DNA of 18,876 nt from NCBI RefSeq assembly GCF_000003605.2, contig NW_003122409.1:693175-712050 (forward strand), written 5' to 3'. Positions 16,790 through 18,876 of the stretch are shown here, in pieces; the first letter of the stretch is position 1, and every line of letters begins with the position of its first letter. The position numbers and the translations under genes are program-made. Origin of the DNA: Saccoglossus kowalevskii. Its lineage: Eukaryota > Hemichordata > Enteropneusta > Harrimaniidae. The notes beneath the pieces were generated by a model. The model was not told where the DNA came from, ran no database searches, and worked only from the letters and a program-made list of their open reading frames with translations.

Positions 16790-17393
16790 TTCCAGTATAG
16801 AAGTATTCTTAGATTGTTGTACTATGTTGATATTTGCGGCATTACTGAGCAATGGCCGCCAAAATACCATTTAATAAGTTTGAATAAGGTTACCAAGAAG
16901 GGTCGTTATTTATGAGGCTAGATCGAAAACAAATTTCAAAAATAAAAATTTGCGTAACATGAGATATATGATCGGAACGAGTTTCGGAGGATTAATGGCT
17001 AATTTATCCAGTAAAACAATCAATCTGCCTTAAAACGTTGCCTAACAACCACAGAAGCGGTGTTAGTCTACCCAGTTTGACGTAGACGTAGACAAATGAA
17101 CATTTTTTCCCCAAATGAACAGAATTCACTGCCATTAACTAACAGCCGCATAAATTAATTTTATAATGACATAAAACATTGACAGACAGAGTAGTCAGCA
17201 TATGCTTATGAACTGAAAATGATCGTATTGGTCATGTTGAATTATCATTCAGTGTTGTAAACCGATATACATAAGTTGACGAATTTCGACGCCCTTCTAC
17301 AAGGTCTGCGGTGATAATTTAATAATTATGACGTAGCAGACAGGGACGTATACACCGAGAGGAATCCCCCTCTACGTATATTGCTATTCGAAA

Positions 17394-17408
17394 TGTGTGT
17401 GTGTGTGT
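17394..17408. repeat. (TG)n microsatellite
   Basis: A short uninterrupted TG run of about seven units. Confidence 0.75.
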
Positions 17409-18015
17409 TTTTGGACAAAGTAACAGCATTGCAATTGTTATTTCATATATATTGTCTGCGGCTTACATATATAAATGAACTGAACATTATCTCTTTCGAA
17501 AATGTGTGTACTCGTTTACCCACCGTTGGGACCCGAGTACCCGCGTTTGACATACCACTTATTGTCAGACGTAGCAACTTGTCTGGCGCATGATTTTTGT
17601 GTTAAGACAAAATAGAAATTGTGTGGTATTTTTTTTTTCAAATTGGGAACCTTTTAAAAGTTACTTGACCGGCTGGAGGTTTTTCACATCCGGGTATTTT
17701 CCCATGTGACTTCAGTGGTGAGCGAGAAAGACACATTTTTTTGTAATTTATTTGAATAAGTTTAACGTACTGCTGACCAATCCCAACCCTAAGTATTGCC
17801 CAATGTTGACTTTCGACAAGGATGTGAGCATCCGCTTCTAAGCGACAATGTTGATTGGCAGAGTTGATGATTCGATTTTGGCGTTTACAAAATGTATTTT
17901 TAGTGTTTATAAAAATTGACAAATGGTGCGAAAAGATATAACTCCAGACTCAGTAAATGAAATGTATTAAGTGAAATGCCGTATGATTATTATAATTACA
18001 CGTGATAAATTAACA

Positions 18016-18040
18016 TATTATATTATATTATATTATATTA
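18016..18040. repeat. (TATTA)5 microsatellite
   Basis: Five perfect pentanucleotide units in AT-rich sequence. Confidence 0.88.
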
Positions 18041-18455
18041 CAAAAATTAAGTGAAAGAGTTACGTTGATGATATATTGTAAAATTTACGTTATTTAAGTA
18101 CAAACTTCTAAACTGCATATTTTAACAAACAGTGTTGACAAAAAACATGTAAATATGATTTCTTAACACCGCTTTTGACGTTAACTCACTCTATATCTGG
18201 CAGTACAACTGCAAATTTCTTTCAGTGTTTAAGCGAAATGAGATGTACTATATTCAAAACAAAGTTTGAAGTTGTTGTCTTACTTTTTTATTTTTTTATA
18301 TTTTTGTGACAAATGCAAGTTATTGTTGCTCTGTGCTGTAGTCCAGCTTATGCATAATATATGTTGCATGCCTGTGTGTGTTTTTATGTTATTAGACCTG
18401 TTATTTTTTGTTTCGGAAACGTCGGTGGAGCCGCATCAAAAGCCATCCTATTTAA

Positions 18456-18568
18456 TTAAAGGGCGGTGGTCGTCGTGCATTGCGTGTTCGCAGTGCGTAC
18501 ATGCATTGTGTACGTCGCTATGCGCCCCATGTCGAACAGGACGCGGCGAGACGACCACCTTCCTTTAA
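18456..18568. repeat. Nested fold-back element, about 113 bp
   Basis: The outer arms TTAAAGGGCGGTGGTCGTC (18456-18474) and GACGACCACCTTCCTTTAA (18550-18568) pair over 19 bp with two mismatches. Inside, TGTTCG (18485) pairs with CGAACA (18533), and GCGTACA with TGTAC-GTCGC around 18495-18517. The interior is GC-rich within AT-rich flanks. It could be a small MITE or a structured RNA. No tRNA-like A or B box is evident. Confidence 0.6.
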
Positions 18569-18627
18569 CATGTAGACGTTTTTTGATGATGATGGTTTCA
18601 GTTTAGGGTTAAACCATTGATTTGGAT

Positions 18628-18695
18628 GGAGTGGCAAGGATAAAAATACGAGTTCGTGTATAGCTTATACCAGATAAACATATCCTTACCACCCC
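18628..18695. repeat. Inverted repeat, 15-bp arms
   Basis: GGAGTGGCAAGGATA (18628-18642) and TATCCTTACCACCCC (18681-18695) are inverted copies with two mismatches around a 38-bp AT-rich centre. This is possibly the remnant of another small fold-back element. Confidence 0.5.
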
Positions 18696-18771
18696 TCACA
18701 CTATAATGGCACACCCCTTATACATATATCTCTGAAATATATTACTGTTAATGTGTGGATCACATGACCGT

Positions 18772-18779
18772 TGACGTCA
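18772..18779. promoter_or_regulatory. Perfect CRE palindrome TGACGTCA
   Basis: A full cAMP-response-element consensus, 10 bp after a CACATG E-box. One 8-mer can occur by chance. It could mark a promoter beyond the window edge. Confidence 0.25.
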
Positions 18780-18876
18780 TGGTTTCGAACTTGTCATTAC
18801 GGTGACGTACCAACTACTTATTTTCTTTCGATTAAATTCTTGTTTAAATGCAGTCCATGACATCGGTGCCAACTTC

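Larger units (their letters stand above)
15734..18876. other. Downstream region without recognisable gene
   Basis: After the MMP21 stop codon no exon or domain is recognisable on either strand. The region contains a possible poly(A) signal, E-box repeats, a 24-bp tandem repeat, microsatellites and two fold-back structures, each listed separately. Open frames are up to about 100 codons and coincide with repeats or low-complexity sequence. Confidence 0.6.

Overview
The window looks like nuclear DNA of an invertebrate animal. It is AT-leaning and gene-sparse, has GT-AG introns of about 0.2 to 1.9 kb, and is rich in minisatellites and small fold-back repeats. I see no prokaryotic or viral gene. 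I cannot name the species. The one recognisable gene, an MMP21-type matrix metalloproteinase, fits a bilaterian such as a lophotrochozoan or an invertebrate deuterostome.

Layout. Positions 1 to about 3480 are a tandem array of a 28-bp unit, cut by the left window edge. It has several unit variants, a higher-order organisation in multiples of 28 bp, and a decayed right edge. From about 3490 to 9237 I find no convincing gene: only short ORFs, a small inverted repeat and a few isolated motifs. From 9238 to 15733 on the plus strand lies a complete six-exon gene whose splice phases agree throughout and give a 765-residue protein. In order it has a signal peptide, a propeptide with cysteine switch PRCGVPD, a long Thr/Asn linker with 12 N-glycosylation sequons, two furin-type sites, a zinc protease domain (HEIGHVLGLPH, Met-turn) and a four-bladed hemopexin domain closed by one cysteine pair. 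The C-terminal W-x-DVC-N/D-V motif, the HxxC structural-zinc motif and blade-by-blade similarity to vertebrate MMP21 support the assignment.

The introns hold structure of their own. Intron 1 has dense short palindromes and a perfect palindromic RFX X-box next to forkhead-type sites. Intron 2 has a 25/50-bp array. Intron 3 has a MITE-like element with 37-bp terminal inverted repeats. Intron 4 is an imperfect tandem duplication. Downstream (15734 to 18876) there are a possible poly(A) signal, three GGTCACGTG boxes, a 24-bp tandem repeat, microsatellites and two fold-back elements.

The most biologically interesting point is the pairing of MMP21, which in vertebrates acts in cilia-dependent left-right patterning, with an intronic RFX plus forkhead motif cluster. 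That combination is the classic signature of motile-cilia gene control. It is a testable hypothesis, not a demonstrated regulatory link.
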